Shown: positions 36,906 through 46,394, numbered from the stretch's first letter. The stretch: 64,000 nt of DNA from Oleiphilaceae bacterium (GCA_022447365.1 JAKVBL010000006.1:124001-188000), one strand, 5' to 3'. A program made the numbers and translations. Notes: generated by a model from the sequence alone, not told the origin.

Positions 36906-37498
36906 TGCGTTTAATCATCACGCTCCTCGCGCTAACTCAACTTGTGGGGTGTGCGACAGCGCCACCTAAAAATCCAGATAATCTCTGTGATATTTTTTAT
37001 GAGAAATCTGATTGGTACGAGGCCGCTATCGAAACGCGTGAGCGCTGGGGCGCGCCGGTGCATATTCCGATGGCCATTATGTACCAAGAATCTCGATTCA
37101 AGTATGACGCACAACCTCCGATGGAATATTTTCTTTGGATCATCCCGATAGGTCGTGCGAGTGACGCCTACGGATATTCTCAAGCAAAGACGCCTGTTTG
37201 GGGGGAGTATCAAGACGATGCTGGTGGCTGGTTTGCAGAACGTGATGATTTTGAAGATGCCATTGATTTTGTCGGTTGGTATATGAACCGTACTAACAAA
37301 ATGAACAAGGTGTCGAAGTGGGATGCTTATGCGCAATATTTGAATTACCACGAAGGGCAGGGCGGTTATCGCAGAGGTTCTTATAAATCCAAGCCTTGGT
37401 TAATGGGTGTCGCCCGTAAGGTCGAAGCGAGAGCGAAAAAATACAGCGAGCAGTATTGGGGATGCAAAGATGATCTGGCCAGCTCTTGGTTTTGGTAA
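36905..37498 (+). CDS. Lytic transglycosylase-like (SLT) lipoprotein
   Basis: A 197-residue lipoprotein with lipobox LVGC (Cys17). The SLT fold elements are visible: catalytic Glu in AIMYQESRF near residue 60, AYGYSQAK near 91, and YLNYHEGQGGYRRG near 155 in place of the usual AYNAG. It probably cleaves peptidoglycan strands at the outer membrane. The ATG at 36905 overlaps the hydrolase stop by one base. A strong terminator follows. Confidence 0.88.
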   Translation: MRLIITLLALTQLVGCATAPPKNPDNLCDIFYEKSDWYEAAIETRERWGAPVHIPMAIMYQESRFKYDAQPPMEYFLWIIPIGRASDAYGYSQAKTPVWGEYQDDAGGWFAERDDFEDAIDFVGWYMNRTNKMNKVSKWDAYAQYLNYHEGQGGYRRGSYKSKPWLMGVARKVEARAKKYSEQYWGCKDDLASSWFW

Positions 37499-37520
37499 GA
37501 GATAGTATTGTTTGGGAATA

Positions 37521-37553
37521 AAAAAGCCGACTTCATGCCGGCTTTTTTGTTTT
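37521..37553. terminator. Rho-independent terminator
   Basis: AAAAAGCCGACTTCATGCCGGCTTTTTT, between the convergent SLT lipoprotein and chrR genes. Flanking A and T runs make it active in both directions. Confidence 0.9.
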
Positions 37554-37559
37554 AACACC

Positions 37560-38219
37560 CTACCTGAGGAATGGGTTCAACATTCTTCCAAAGAATCCAG
37601 TCATCTTCAGAGGGGCGTCCATTACAGCTAAACAAATACAATCCGCGTCAGCCGATGCTTGTGGCTGGTGCTTAGTATTCTCGTCTGCGAGAATGAAATC
37701 GCCTTGGTTGTATTTGCAGCTCTTGTCAGAGAATGAGCCTTGCATTACTAAGGTATATTCCGTTCCTTTGTGTGTATGCTCTGGAAGCTTTGAACCAGCT
37801 TTAATTCGGTATAGCTTCGTTGTGTAGCGCTCATCATCAATATTGAGATTTACCTCTTGGATGTTTTTGCTGAAGCCACTCCAGTCTAATTGATCAAAAT
37901 CTTCTTTGATAAATCTGCGCATCGGGCGCGGTATATTTACGCGCTTTTCGTTTGCTGCTTTTTCGAAACTCTCTTGAGAAACTTTATTTCTCTCAAACAT
38001 TTCGATTTTTGCCCAGGTCTCGTCTAATAGAGAATCAGACACGACTTCTTCGGAACATTGATTCAATATGTCGCCACCAAGCGACTCAAAGTTACGAACT
38101 TTTTCTGCACATTTAGGACATGATTCAACATGACATGCCACCATGAGTCCTAGTGCATCAGCTAGTTGCCCAGCTGCAAAGGACATCAAAAGTTCATCAT
38201 TAGGATGATAATTAGCCAT
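37560..38219 (-). CDS. chrR: Zinc-dependent anti-sigma factor ChrR
   Basis: Cytosolic anti-sigma factor that holds RpoE inactive until singlet oxygen or organic peroxide causes its release. The N-terminal zinc domain has His5, His30, Cys34 and Cys37 (HVESCPKC), matching the four ligands of Rhodobacter ChrR. The C-terminal cupin has EHTHKGTEY with His148, His150, Glu154 and a further His184 (NTKHQP). At 219 aa it is full length. It overlaps the upstream sigma factor gene by 34 bases, as expected for a sigma/anti-sigma pair. The cupin is the part linked to the damage response in the Rhodobacter system. Confidence 0.93.
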   Translation of the reverse strand: MANYHPNDELLMSFAAGQLADALGLMVACHVESCPKCAEKVRNFESLGGDILNQCSEEVVSDSLLDETWAKIEMFERNKVSQESFEKAANEKRVNIPRPMRRFIKEDFDQLDWSGFSKNIQEVNLNIDDERYTTKLYRIKAGSKLPEHTHKGTEYTLVMQGSFSDKSCKYNQGDFILADENTKHQPQASADADCICLAVMDAPLKMTGFFGRMLNPFLR

Positions 38220-38860
38220 GACATTTGCTCTTTTGCTACGTTTTCTAATTTCTTCATTGCGAGTCTTAGGCGAGATTTGATTGTACCTAGTGGTAAATCA
38301 AGATCTGCCGCTATCTCGCTGTGTGATTTGCCTTCAAAGTACACTTTGAAAACCACTTGCTTTTGGACCTCTGGAAGGTGCTTCAGCATTCCTCGCGCTG
38401 TCTTACCTTCCATTTCTCCTGAAATCTGCGCCTCTAATTCTTCTGAACCTTCTTCGGCCCAGAGGTCGTCCGACTGCACAGTTTCATGACGACTTTTTCG
38501 CGCCATATCAATTCTTTTGTTTCGAACGATCGTGTACAACCAAGTAATCGCGCTGCCCGACTCTGGCTTGAAAGTGTGCGCTTTACGCCACACAATGATC
38601 ATACATTCTTGCAGAAGCTCTTCAGCGTCAGCGCTTGAAGCTCCGCATTGCATCGCGAAGGCTTTTAATCTGGAAGATGTTGCTTTGAAAAGATCTACAA
38701 ACGCTTGTCTATCTTTACTCTCTCCAATCCTGATTAAAAACTGGTTCAACTCATTCGGTTCTTTCTGTGCCAAAACTCGGCCCTTATTTGATGAAGATGC
38801 AGATGTACCGCGGGGTTTCACCAAACTTACCTTAGCTTTCTTGTCCAGTAAAGCATTCAT
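38186..38860 (-). CDS. rpoE: ECF sigma factor RpoE (singlet oxygen response type, ECF11-like)
   Basis: A 224-residue extracytoplasmic-type sigma factor. Region 2 has AEELLQECMIIVWRKAHTF, and region 4 has the helix-turn-helix GKSHSEIAADLDLPLGTIKS. Pairing with an adjacent ChrR identifies it as the singlet-oxygen group, not the envelope-stress RpoE of E. coli. About 30 polar N-terminal residues extend beyond region 2. It faces the large lipid/flavin operon starting at 38980, which is its expected regulon; similar divergent sets are known in Rhodobacter and Vibrio relatives. Confidence 0.92.
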   Translation of the reverse strand: MNALLDKKAKVSLVKPRGTSASSSNKGRVLAQKEPNELNQFLIRIGESKDRQAFVDLFKATSSRLKAFAMQCGASSADAEELLQECMIIVWRKAHTFKPESGSAITWLYTIVRNKRIDMARKSRHETVQSDDLWAEEGSEELEAQISGEMEGKTARGMLKHLPEVQKQVVFKVYFEGKSHSEIAADLDLPLGTIKSRLRLAMKKLENVAKEQMSWLIIILMMNF

Positions 38861-38901
38861 ACTAGGAGTTCTCGGTTTGAGCAGTTTTACTATTAAAAAA
38901 A

Positions 38902-38927
38902 CGATCTAATACTTCGCAAAGTACGTA
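38902..38927 (+). promoter_or_regulatory. Possible ECF promoter for the divergent operon
   Basis: CGATCTAA at 38902 and TACGTA at 38922 place GATC and CGTA 17 bases apart, similar to ECF11-type TGATC/CGTA-like promoters as I recall them. It lies 52 bases before the first gene. The match is short and the assignment tentative. Confidence 0.35.
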
Positions 38928-38979
38928 CTGCAATCGTTACTAATTTTTCTTACGCGCATCCTTAAATTTCGGATTAACT

Positions 38980-40041
38980 ATGGATCAAAAAACATCCCCT
39001 TTCTCTCAACGCTGGGACTTTGCCGTTATTGGCGCTGGAATGGCAGGCGCTTTTATCGCAGGACGACTACAGGCTGAAGGCAAGTCAGTATTGATTATTG
39101 ATAAAGCGCGAGGATCTGGGGGGAGGGTTTCCTCCAAACGTTTGAAGGCGGGCGAGATCGCTTTTGGCGTCGACTTAGGGTGTCAGTTTTTTGAAGTGAG
39201 CCACTCTTATTTTGAGGCCTATCTTTCTTCGAGGGAAGATGTCGTGATTGAATCTAGCAAGGCGATTGTTCGTGGACGTAATTCTTTGCTTACCCGTGGA
39301 GCGCTGGGCAGCGCGTCAACCTTGTTCGGAGCGCGAGTGCTCAGCGCAAGCCGGAACGAAAATCTTTGGACTGTCGAATTAGACGTAGCTTCTGAAAACA
39401 AAACACTTGAGGCCGACCATCTCATTTTGGCTACGCCGCCGATTCAAGCGGCGGAGATATTGGGGCGCGAACACCGGCTTTATTCATCACTGTCTGAGTC
39501 GCGTCATCACGCGCAGTGGGTCTCTGTTTTTGCGTTTGATAAGCGTGTTCTTGATGCTCAGACAGTAAAGATGCTAGAGAAAATTGGGTCAATCCAAAGT
39601 GACGTCATAGGGCTGGTGTCGGTTGAATCGCGTAAGCCAAATCGGAATATTGATGCTAGCCTGTTGGTTGTTACGCTACACAGCTCTGAATCATGGGCGG
39701 CTCGGAATCTTAATGTCAGTGCTTCAGATGTCGAAACGGTATTGCTAGAATCCTTGGCCGATGTCGTGGATCTGGACTCAGTTGTTTTGCGCAATGCTCT
39801 AGAAAAGGCGCATGTTCATCGATGGTTGTATGCTCGTCCTATTATCTCTAATCGTTTGATGGGGCCTTTCTTTGATGATGCCTCGATTAAGCTGTCTGCC
39901 TGTGGGGATTACTTTTCGGTGGAATCCGAGTATGGTGTTGAATCAGCATTTTTAAGTGCAAATGCTCTTTTGAGAACCATTCTCACGTCTACTGAAGGTG
40001 TGTTGTCCAATAATGAAAGCGAAAGTCTCCTCACATCTTAA
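38980..40041 (+). CDS. FAD-dependent oxidoreductase (COG3380, renalase-like)
   Basis: A 353-residue protein with an N-terminal FAD-binding fold (VIGAGMAGAFIAGRLQAEGK), then KARGSGGRVSSKRL and LGCQFFEVSH, typical of the NAD/FAD-dependent COG3380 group related to renalase. The C-terminal part ends in a LSACGDYFSVESEYGVESAFLS flavin contact. The substrate is unknown. It begins the operon divergent from rpoE, so it is probably a direct target of the sigma factor. Relatives often occur near photolyase genes, but none is here. Confidence 0.87.
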   Translation: MDQKTSPFSQRWDFAVIGAGMAGAFIAGRLQAEGKSVLIIDKARGSGGRVSSKRLKAGEIAFGVDLGCQFFEVSHSYFEAYLSSREDVVIESSKAIVRGRNSLLTRGALGSASTLFGARVLSASRNENLWTVELDVASENKTLEADHLILATPPIQAAEILGREHRLYSSLSESRHHAQWVSVFAFDKRVLDAQTVKMLEKIGSIQSDVIGLVSVESRKPNRNIDASLLVVTLHSSESWAARNLNVSASDVETVLLESLADVVDLDSVVLRNALEKAHVHRWLYARPIISNRLMGPFFDDASIKLSACGDYFSVESEYGVESAFLSANALLRTILTSTEGVLSNNESESLLTS

Positions 40042-40089
40042 ATCCAATGGTTCTTGTTTGACGTTTAGTTAGTGTCAACGGATTTATCG

Positions 40090-40108
40090 CCCGAGCATCT
40101 CGCTCGGG
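40090..40108. terminator. Hairpin without T tract
   Basis: CCCGAGC-atctc-GCTCGGG between the FAD oxidoreductase and the desaturase. With no U run it may slow transcription or protect the mRNA; it need not end the operon. Confidence 0.45.
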
Positions 40109-40129
40109 TCAAGCGTTTGGGATATTTAA

Positions 40130-41134
40130 GTGAAAACACAAATAAGTGAAAGCCGATTTTCTTTGAGGAAATTGGCGATGTCCGTCGTGCTTTGGTTTGA
40201 TGCTGAAGCAAGTGCGGAGCAAATAAAAGGTCAACCGAATGATATTAATTGGTTGAGATGTTTGCCCTTTATCATTGTACATGTCGCATGTCTGAATTTG
40301 ATTTGGCTCGGCTGGAGTCCGATTGCGGTCGCTATTTGTTTGGGCTTTTTTTGGTTGAGAATGTACGCGATTACCGCGGTATATCATCGTTACTTCGCGC
40401 ACAGAGCGTATAAAATGAATCGCTTCTGGCAGTTTTTCTTTGCGGTGATTGCTTCGAGTTCAGCGCAGCGTGGACCCTTATGGTGGGCGGCTCATCATCG
40501 AAATCACCACAAATTCTCTGATACAGATCACGATTTACATTCACCAATTAATCACACCTTTTGGTGGAGTCATGTTGGATGGTTTTTAAGTAACCAGGCG
40601 TACAAGACCGATTACGATGTTGTCCCTGACTTGGCTAAATATCCAGAGCTCGTCTTCTTAAATCGTTTTGATAGCTTGATGCCAATTCTAGCAGCGCTAG
40701 GCATGTATGGTTTAGGCGAATTATTGGCTGCAACACATCCAGAGCTCGGCACTAACGGATTACAGCTTGTTGTCTGGGGTTTCTGCGTATCGACGGTGCT
40801 GTTGTTCCATTCAACTTTCACGATTAATTCTCTGGGGCACGTCTGGGGCAAGCGTCGTTTCAATACTAAAGACCAAAGCAGAAACAACGGTTGGCTCGCG
40901 CTGCTGACTTTGGGTGAGGGATGGCATAACAATCATCATCGGTTTGCGGTATCTGCTCGACAAGGCTTTTACTGGTGGGAGATTGATATCTCTTATTATG
41001 TAATCAAGGTGCTGAGTTTTATTGGTATTACACGTGAGCTAAAGCCTGTTCCCTCGCGTATCCTCCTTGAAGGTAAACAGCACGCTAAAAACGCGTCCAG
41101 CCAACAAAAGGGGGAGATTGGTGAAAGCAAGTAA
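40130..41134 (+). CDS. Fatty acid desaturase (delta-9 acyl desaturase family)
   Basis: A 334-residue integral membrane di-iron desaturase. All three histidine boxes are present: HRYFAH near residue 88, HHRNHH near 124 and the HNNHH-type EGWHNNHHRF near 265. Four hydrophobic segments match the family layout. Start is uncertain: GTG 40130 has GGGA upstream, and an ATG 16 codons in (MSVVLWFDAEA) has GAGGAA. It introduces a double bond into acyl chains and sits in the RpoE/ChrR-facing operon, suggesting membrane remodelling during oxidative stress. Confidence 0.9.
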   Translation: MKTQISESRFSLRKLAMSVVLWFDAEASAEQIKGQPNDINWLRCLPFIIVHVACLNLIWLGWSPIAVAICLGFFWLRMYAITAVYHRYFAHRAYKMNRFWQFFFAVIASSSAQRGPLWWAAHHRNHHKFSDTDHDLHSPINHTFWWSHVGWFLSNQAYKTDYDVVPDLAKYPELVFLNRFDSLMPILAALGMYGLGELLAATHPELGTNGLQLVVWGFCVSTVLLFHSTFTINSLGHVWGKRRFNTKDQSRNNGWLALLTLGEGWHNNHHRFAVSARQGFYWWEIDISYYVIKVLSFIGITRELKPVPSRILLEGKQHAKNASSQQKGEIGESK

Positions 41135-41570
41135 CGCGCAAGTGGTTTCAGCAGTCGCGCAATTCAAAGAAATGTTTAACGTGTTGAATCGCGACACTCT
41201 AAGCGAGTCTTTGTTGAGCCAAACCTACACTGATGACTTAGTATTTAGGGATCCGCTTCATCATATCGAGGGCATGGCTGACTTGATCGCGTATTTTGAA
41301 AACGTGTACGAGAACGTCGGAAGTATTTGCTTTGATTGGTTAGACGAGTCGCTTGAGAAAGACCGCGCGTACTTGCGTTGGAAAATGTATTTCACTCATC
41401 CTCGATTAAATCGAGGCCAAAGCGTTGCTGTGGACGGGACCTCTATTCTCAGAGTTGAAGATGGAAAGGTTTGCGATCATCGAGACTTTTTCGACGCAGG
41501 GCAGATGCTATATGAGCATATTCCTGCCTTGGGATTTCTCATTAGGAAACTGAAACAACGATTGGTTTAG
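41121..41570 (+). CDS. NTF2-like/SnoaL-like small protein
   Basis: A 149-residue cone-shaped NTF2-fold protein. It carries YTDDLVFRDPLHHIEGMADLIAY near residue 35 and the segment GTSILRVEDGKVCDHRDFFDA near 113, typical of nuclear transport factor 2 family members in singlet-oxygen gene sets. The start is GTG 41121 with GGGGGAG before it, overlapping the desaturase end by 14 bases, which implies translational coupling. It may bind a hydrophobic ligand; no catalysis is established. Confidence 0.87.
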   Translation: MKASNAQVVSAVAQFKEMFNVLNRDTLSESLLSQTYTDDLVFRDPLHHIEGMADLIAYFENVYENVGSICFDWLDESLEKDRAYLRWKMYFTHPRLNRGQSVAVDGTSILRVEDGKVCDHRDFFDAGQMLYEHIPALGFLIRKLKQRLV

Positions 41571-41582
41571 CGGAGATCGCGC

Positions 41583-42413
41583 ATGACCGGAAATAATCAA
41601 CATTCCACGCTGTGGGTCGTCGGTGCCAGTACTGGTATCGGACGTTCTGTAGCGATCGAGTATGCGCGCAATGGCGGTTTCGGCAGAATTATTCTAAGTG
41701 CGCGATCTGAGGACAAGTTAGTAAGCGTAAAGGCTGAAATCGAAACTTTCGGTGTGCTTGCAAACGTTCTCGTTTTAGATGTAACTCAGGCAGATCAAAT
41801 TGCGAACGCTCAATCTTGGTTGCAGGAAAACGTTCCGAACTTATCCATGGTGATTGTCAACGCTGGGACATGTGAGTACATGGACAGCGATCAGCTTGAT
41901 ACTGATTTGGCGCGCCGCGTTTTCGACACAAATTACTTCGCTGCGATTGAAATCTCGCGGGTGGCTTATCCGTTTCTCCGAAAAGCTAAAGCTGCGGATG
42001 CTGATGCATCAATGGTGTTCGTGTCGAGTAGTGTGACTTATCAGGCGCTCCCTCGTGCGCATGCTTATGGAGCTTCAAAAAGTGCGTTGCGTTATTTTGC
42101 GGAATGCTTGCGCATAGATTGGCAGCTCGAAGGTATTGATGTCCAGTTGGTCAGCCCTGGTTTTGTTGATACACCGCTGACCCAGCAGAACGACTTTGAT
42201 ATGCCTATGATGGTGTCGAGTGAAGATGCAGCCGATAAGATCGTGAGGGGGTTGGATAAGCATATATTCGACGTGTCTTTCCCAAAGCGTTTTGTTTGGA
42301 GTCTCAAGCTTCTAGCGTGGCTGCCTACTAAGGCCAAATTTAAACTCTTGGGATCGATGTCTCGTCACGAAACCAGTTCAACAGATTTAGACAAAGGAAA
42401 GACAAATTTATGA
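41583..42413 (+). CDS. Short-chain dehydrogenase/reductase
   Basis: A 276-residue classical SDR. The nucleotide motif GASTGIGRSVAIEYAR is at residues 14-29, NAGTCEYMDS near 96, a Ser in VFVSSSVTYQ near 147 and the catalytic YGASKSALR (YxxxK) near 160. The late LVSPGFVDTPLT motif is intact. The substrate is unknown; SDRs accompany COG2907, DUF1365 and Cfa in related RpoE-ChrR operons. The start follows GGAGATCG. Confidence 0.9.
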   Translation: MTGNNQHSTLWVVGASTGIGRSVAIEYARNGGFGRIILSARSEDKLVSVKAEIETFGVLANVLVLDVTQADQIANAQSWLQENVPNLSMVIVNAGTCEYMDSDQLDTDLARRVFDTNYFAAIEISRVAYPFLRKAKAADADASMVFVSSSVTYQALPRAHAYGASKSALRYFAECLRIDWQLEGIDVQLVSPGFVDTPLTQQNDFDMPMMVSSEDAADKIVRGLDKHIFDVSFPKRFVWSLKLLAWLPTKAKFKLLGSMSRHETSSTDLDKGKTNL

Positions 42414-43681
42414 TGACCGAAGTTCAGTCGTCACAAAAAATTGCGGTAGTCGGCTCTGGCATTGCTGGGCTCACAAGCGCCTATCTATTGAGTAGGCATC
42501 ATGAGGTCACGCTTTTTGAAGCAAATGATTATCTTGGTGGGCACACGCATACAAAACAAATTAAACATAATGGGAAGCGCTACCCGGTCAACACTGGTTT
42601 TATCGTTTTTAATGATTGGACGTATCCAAATTTTATTAAGTTGATGGAGCAATTAGGTGTTGCATGGCAAAACTCAGATATGAGTTTTAGTGTTCATTGT
42701 GCAAACAGTGGTCTCGAATATAACGGCACGAATATCAATTCGTTGTTTGCTCAACGCCGCAACTTGTTTCGTCCTAAATTCTGGCGCATGGTCAAAGATA
42801 TTCTGCGGTTTAATGAGCAAACTACCTCTGCCTTAGATAAAGGCGAAGACCTCAGTATGACCTTAGGGGAATACATTGAGCGTAATGGGTATTCTCGTCA
42901 ATTTCGTGATTTTTACATCATACCAATGGGGGCAGCTATTTGGTCTGCGTCAACAGACGTAATGATGAATTTTCCAGTTGAGTTTTTCCTGAAGTTCTTT
43001 AACAACCATGGCATGTTAAGCGTGGATGACCGTCCTACATGGCGTGTGCTTACTGAAGGCTCGGCCGCGTACGTGAAAGAGATTATCAAGCCTTTCGAAC
43101 AAAACATTCGTTTAAACACGCCGGTGAAAAAAATCGAACGAAATGCGTCGAATGTCGTGATTCATTCAAAAGACGGTGCTGAAGAATTTGATCAAGTGAT
43201 CTTGGCATGTCATAGCGACCAAGCGCTTAGCATGCTTGAGTCGCCGACTCCGCAAGAAGAAGAAATTTTAGGTGCGATTCCGTATCAAGATAATGAGGTG
43301 GTATTGCACACAGATACCACTTTGATGCCAAAGCGAAAGCTTGCATGGGCCGCGTGGAACTACCATATTCCGCAGCGTTGCTCTGAGCACGCTATGGTGA
43401 CGTACAACATGAATATTCTTCAAAACTTTACTGATGCGGATCAAACCTATCTCGTTACGCTTAATCGTAGCGACGAAATAGATGAGTCTAAGGTGATTGA
43501 ACGATATAACTATGCACATCCGGTCTTTACTCAAGACGGGGTGGCTGCGCAGGGTAGACACTCCGAGATTAGCGGTGTGAACCGCACTCATTATTGTGGT
43601 GCGTACTGGTTGAATGGCTTCCATGAAGACGGCGTGAATAGCGCCTTGCGTGTCGTTGAGCGCTTTGGGATTCATCTCTAA
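42410..43681 (+). CDS. FAD/NAD-dependent amine oxidase-like protein (COG2907)
   Basis: A 423-residue flavoprotein of the amine oxidase fold. The N-terminal motif VVGSGIAGLTSAYLLSRHH is followed by FEANDYLGGHTHT and NTGFIVFNDWTYPNF, the COG2907 signature. The C-terminal end GAYWLNGFHEDGVNSALRV contacts the flavin. ATG 42410 overlaps the SDR stop by four bases. COG2907 proteins occur with DUF1365 and cyclopropane synthase, and all may act on membrane fatty acyl chains; the precise chemistry is unclear. Confidence 0.9.
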   Translation: MMTEVQSSQKIAVVGSGIAGLTSAYLLSRHHEVTLFEANDYLGGHTHTKQIKHNGKRYPVNTGFIVFNDWTYPNFIKLMEQLGVAWQNSDMSFSVHCANSGLEYNGTNINSLFAQRRNLFRPKFWRMVKDILRFNEQTTSALDKGEDLSMTLGEYIERNGYSRQFRDFYIIPMGAAIWSASTDVMMNFPVEFFLKFFNNHGMLSVDDRPTWRVLTEGSAAYVKEIIKPFEQNIRLNTPVKKIERNASNVVIHSKDGAEEFDQVILACHSDQALSMLESPTPQEEEILGAIPYQDNEVVLHTDTTLMPKRKLAWAAWNYHIPQRCSEHAMVTYNMNILQNFTDADQTYLVTLNRSDEIDESKVIERYNYAHPVFTQDGVAAQGRHSEISGVNRTHYCGAYWLNGFHEDGVNSALRVVERFGIHL

Positions 43682-44565
43682 TGTCAACGCGCGAGTTGAA
43701 GAGTTGCCTCTATCATGGCCACATTCGGCACCGCAGGTTTGAGCCGATTTCGCATGCATTTAAGTACAGTATGTTTATGTGGTATCTCGATTTAGACGAG
43801 ATTGATGAGGTAACCAAAAAACTCTGGTTCTTTCGTTTAGGAAAGTTTGGTATCGCGAGCTTTGATCGTAGCGATTACTTCAATCAGAGTGCTGATCATC
43901 AAGATGACGATTTAAAGCAATGTGTCATTAAAAAAGTAAATGCCTTTTACACGTTGAACCAGCGACATGCTCCAACTATTCAGTCAGTTCGCCTACTTGC
44001 GAACGTTCGTTATTTCGGGGTGATTTTTAACCCTGTTAGCTTTTACTACTGTTTTGATGAGAATGAGCGGCTAACTTCGATATTGGCTGAAATTACTAAT
44101 ACGCCATGGGATGAGCGTCATAGTTACGTCCTCCCGATTGCTGATGGTAAGTTAGATTATCAGAGCTTTGATGATGCAGTGATTGAAGTAGAACAACTTC
44201 GAGAGACGGTCAGCCGCTTTTCGTTTTCTAAAGCCTTCCATGTTTCGCCGTTTAACCCAATGAATATGGAATATAACTGGGTATTCAAAACGCCGGGAGA
44301 AGGTTTGTCGGTACATATGGATAACACCATAGAACGAAGCGATGCATCTGTTGAAAAGCACTTTGATGCCACGATGGGCTTGCACAAAGAAGGCTTAGAA
44401 CATGGTCTCAATCGATTGCTTAAGCAACCTCTTATGACAGTTAAAGTGGTGCTTGGCATATACTGGCAAGCGTTGAAGTTATGGATCAAACGTAGTCCAT
44501 TTTATGATCACCCTGACTCTGTCAGTGATAATCAACACAACAATAATGCGAATTCAGCCCTTTAA
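43681..44565 (+). CDS. DUF1365 family protein
   Basis: A 294-residue protein with the DUF1365 opening SCLYHGHIRHRRFEPISHAF and NPVSFYYCFDENERL near residue 118, then FHVSPFNPMNMEYNW near 188. No catalytic motif is obvious. Conserved placement between COG2907 and cyclopropane synthase suggests a part in fatty acid cyclopropanation or furan fatty acid synthesis. The ATG overlaps the COG2907 stop (TAATG), so both are coupled. Cytosolic or peripheral membrane location is expected. Confidence 0.9.
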   Translation: MSTRELKSCLYHGHIRHRRFEPISHAFKYSMFMWYLDLDEIDEVTKKLWFFRLGKFGIASFDRSDYFNQSADHQDDDLKQCVIKKVNAFYTLNQRHAPTIQSVRLLANVRYFGVIFNPVSFYYCFDENERLTSILAEITNTPWDERHSYVLPIADGKLDYQSFDDAVIEVEQLRETVSRFSFSKAFHVSPFNPMNMEYNWVFKTPGEGLSVHMDNTIERSDASVEKHFDATMGLHKEGLEHGLNRLLKQPLMTVKVVLGIYWQALKLWIKRSPFYDHPDSVSDNQHNNNANSAL

Positions 44566-44580
44566 GGTGGGGAGTTTATT

Positions 44581-45834
44581 ATGAACACACAGCACGTTAA
44601 TGCCTATCCTCAGGGGCGCCGTTTTAGCTTCCAGTCTATTGCTAAGAAAGCAGTGTTATCACAGCTTAAGGCTTTGCATACTGGAACACTGAGTATTATC
44701 GATAACGGCCAGACTTATCGTTTCGGAAACGACAATAACGCTGATTTGATTGCCGAATTACATGTGAACGACGCGTCGTGTTATGTAGATATTATGACCG
44801 GCGGAAGTATCGGTGCTGCTGAGAGCTATATGACTGGTGATTGGTCGACGCCTGACTTAGCAAAGTTAGTGCGCTTGATGGTGCGCAACATGGATATTTT
44901 AGATGGTATGGAAGGGGGCTTTGCGGCCTTATCTAAGCCTGCCCTGAAAGTCTTGCACCGCATGAATCAGAACACCGAAAAAGGCTCAAAACGCAACATT
45001 GCTGCACACTATGATTTGGGTAATGACTTTTTTGAAGCGTTTTTAGATTCAAGCATGATGTACTCGTCAGCAATTTTCCCAACTAAAGAATCGAGTTTGG
45101 AAGAAGCACAGCAATTCCGCTTAAAACGGATCTGTGAGCAACTACAGCTTAGTGACCAAGATCATGTTGTGGAGATTGGAACAGGTTGGGGCGGCTTTGC
45201 GATCTACGCAGCAACACATTACGGATGTAAAGTTACCACGACCACGATATCGAAAGAACAATACGCGCTAGCCTGTGAAAGAGTTAGAGCAGCAGGCTTA
45301 GAGGATAAAATAACGCTTCTGCTTGAAGACTACAGAAATCTTGAGGGCACGTTCGACAAACTTGTATCGATTGAAATGATTGAAGCGGTTGGCTGGAAGT
45401 ATTACAACACATACTACGAGACTTGCTCGCGACTTCTTAAGCCTACCGGTTTGATGTTGATTCAGGCAATTACGATTGCCGATCAACGTTATGACCGCGC
45501 GAGAAAAGATGTTGATTTCATTCAGCGTTATATTTTTCCTGGTAGCTGTATTCCTTCTATTACCGCATTAACACAGGCGATGCGAGATAGTTCAGACTTA
45601 CGCATGGTTTCTCAGTTTGATTTCGCAGAACACTATGCAAGAACGCTATCTGCTTGGAATGAGACCTGTAAGCGAGAGAAGGCAAAGATTACTGAGCTTG
45701 GTTACAGTGAGACATTTCAGCGAATGTGGGAGTTTTATTTGTGTTACTGTGAGGGCGGTTTTGCGGAACGTTCAATCGGTGTATCTCATCTAGTCTATGC
45801 AAAACCAGAGTTTCGAGATGAGGCCGTGGTTTAA
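44581..45834 (+). CDS. cfa: Cyclopropane-fatty-acyl-phospholipid synthase
   Basis: SAM-dependent methyltransferase (417 aa) that adds a methylene bridge to unsaturated acyl chains of membrane phospholipids. SAM-binding VVEIGTGWGGFAIYAA near residue 197, ITTISKEQYALACERV near 222 and the C-terminal region FYLCYCEGGFAERSIGVSHL match the Cfa family. RBS AAGGTGGGGAG precedes the ATG. In Rhodobacter a homologue in the RpoE regulon has been linked to furan fatty acids. Here it follows a desaturase and DUF1365 in the same operon. Confidence 0.95.
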   Translation: MNTQHVNAYPQGRRFSFQSIAKKAVLSQLKALHTGTLSIIDNGQTYRFGNDNNADLIAELHVNDASCYVDIMTGGSIGAAESYMTGDWSTPDLAKLVRLMVRNMDILDGMEGGFAALSKPALKVLHRMNQNTEKGSKRNIAAHYDLGNDFFEAFLDSSMMYSSAIFPTKESSLEEAQQFRLKRICEQLQLSDQDHVVEIGTGWGGFAIYAATHYGCKVTTTTISKEQYALACERVRAAGLEDKITLLLEDYRNLEGTFDKLVSIEMIEAVGWKYYNTYYETCSRLLKPTGLMLIQAITIADQRYDRARKDVDFIQRYIFPGSCIPSITALTQAMRDSSDLRMVSQFDFAEHYARTLSAWNETCKREKAKITELGYSETFQRMWEFYLCYCEGGFAERSIGVSHLVYAKPEFRDEAVV

Positions 45835-45845
45835 TTGAGGCAAAT

Positions 45846-46394
45846 ATGGCTGAGATAACAGCAACTCAAGGGTCAAGTGTTCGCGCTGACTATGCAACAA
45901 AGCATGTCATTGTAAATGCTGTGTTGTTTCAGTGTCTCTGGTTTGCTGCGATTCTAGAGGGCTGGCAGATAGCGCTAGCTCCTCTTGCTGTATTGCTTGC
46001 ACATTTCTTTTTTGTTGTTCGAAATCGCAGGACATATGTGGCTTGTGCGGTCGTTGTTTTATTTGGTTGTATCGCAGACAGTATTTTGGCTGATCTAGGT
46101 TTATATACGTTCCCAGAAGGTAACCTTTTACTACTTGGTTCTATGCCATTGTGGTTATGTTTTATGTGGTTGGGATTTGCAGCGAGCCTCCCTCTATCAT
46201 TGCGATGGTTACATACTTCTCCTTGGTTGTTGATCGCGTTTTTCGCTATCGGTGGGCCAATGTCCTATTACGCGGGGCATAAACTTGAGGCGTTAACGTT
46301 TTCGATCGAGCATTTACCGATTATTGCGGCTCTTTGGTTAGCTGTTGGGTGCGTCGTGTTAATGCTTAATCAGCGTCGACAAGCTTTCGTTTAA
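45846..46394 (+). CDS. DUF2878 family membrane protein
   Basis: A 182-residue inner membrane protein with four to five hydrophobic helices. GGPMSYYAGHKL near residue 137 and the preceding LGSMPLWLCFMWLGFAASL are DUF2878 features. The family occurs with Cfa, DUF1365 and SDR genes in putative singlet-oxygen operons. Function unknown. The ATG lies 12 bases after cfa with GAGG before it. Confidence 0.85.
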   Translation: MAEITATQGSSVRADYATKHVIVNAVLFQCLWFAAILEGWQIALAPLAVLLAHFFFVVRNRRTYVACAVVVLFGCIADSILADLGLYTFPEGNLLLLGSMPLWLCFMWLGFAASLPLSLRWLHTSPWLLIAFFAIGGPMSYYAGHKLEALTFSIEHLPIIAALWLAVGCVVLMLNQRRQAFV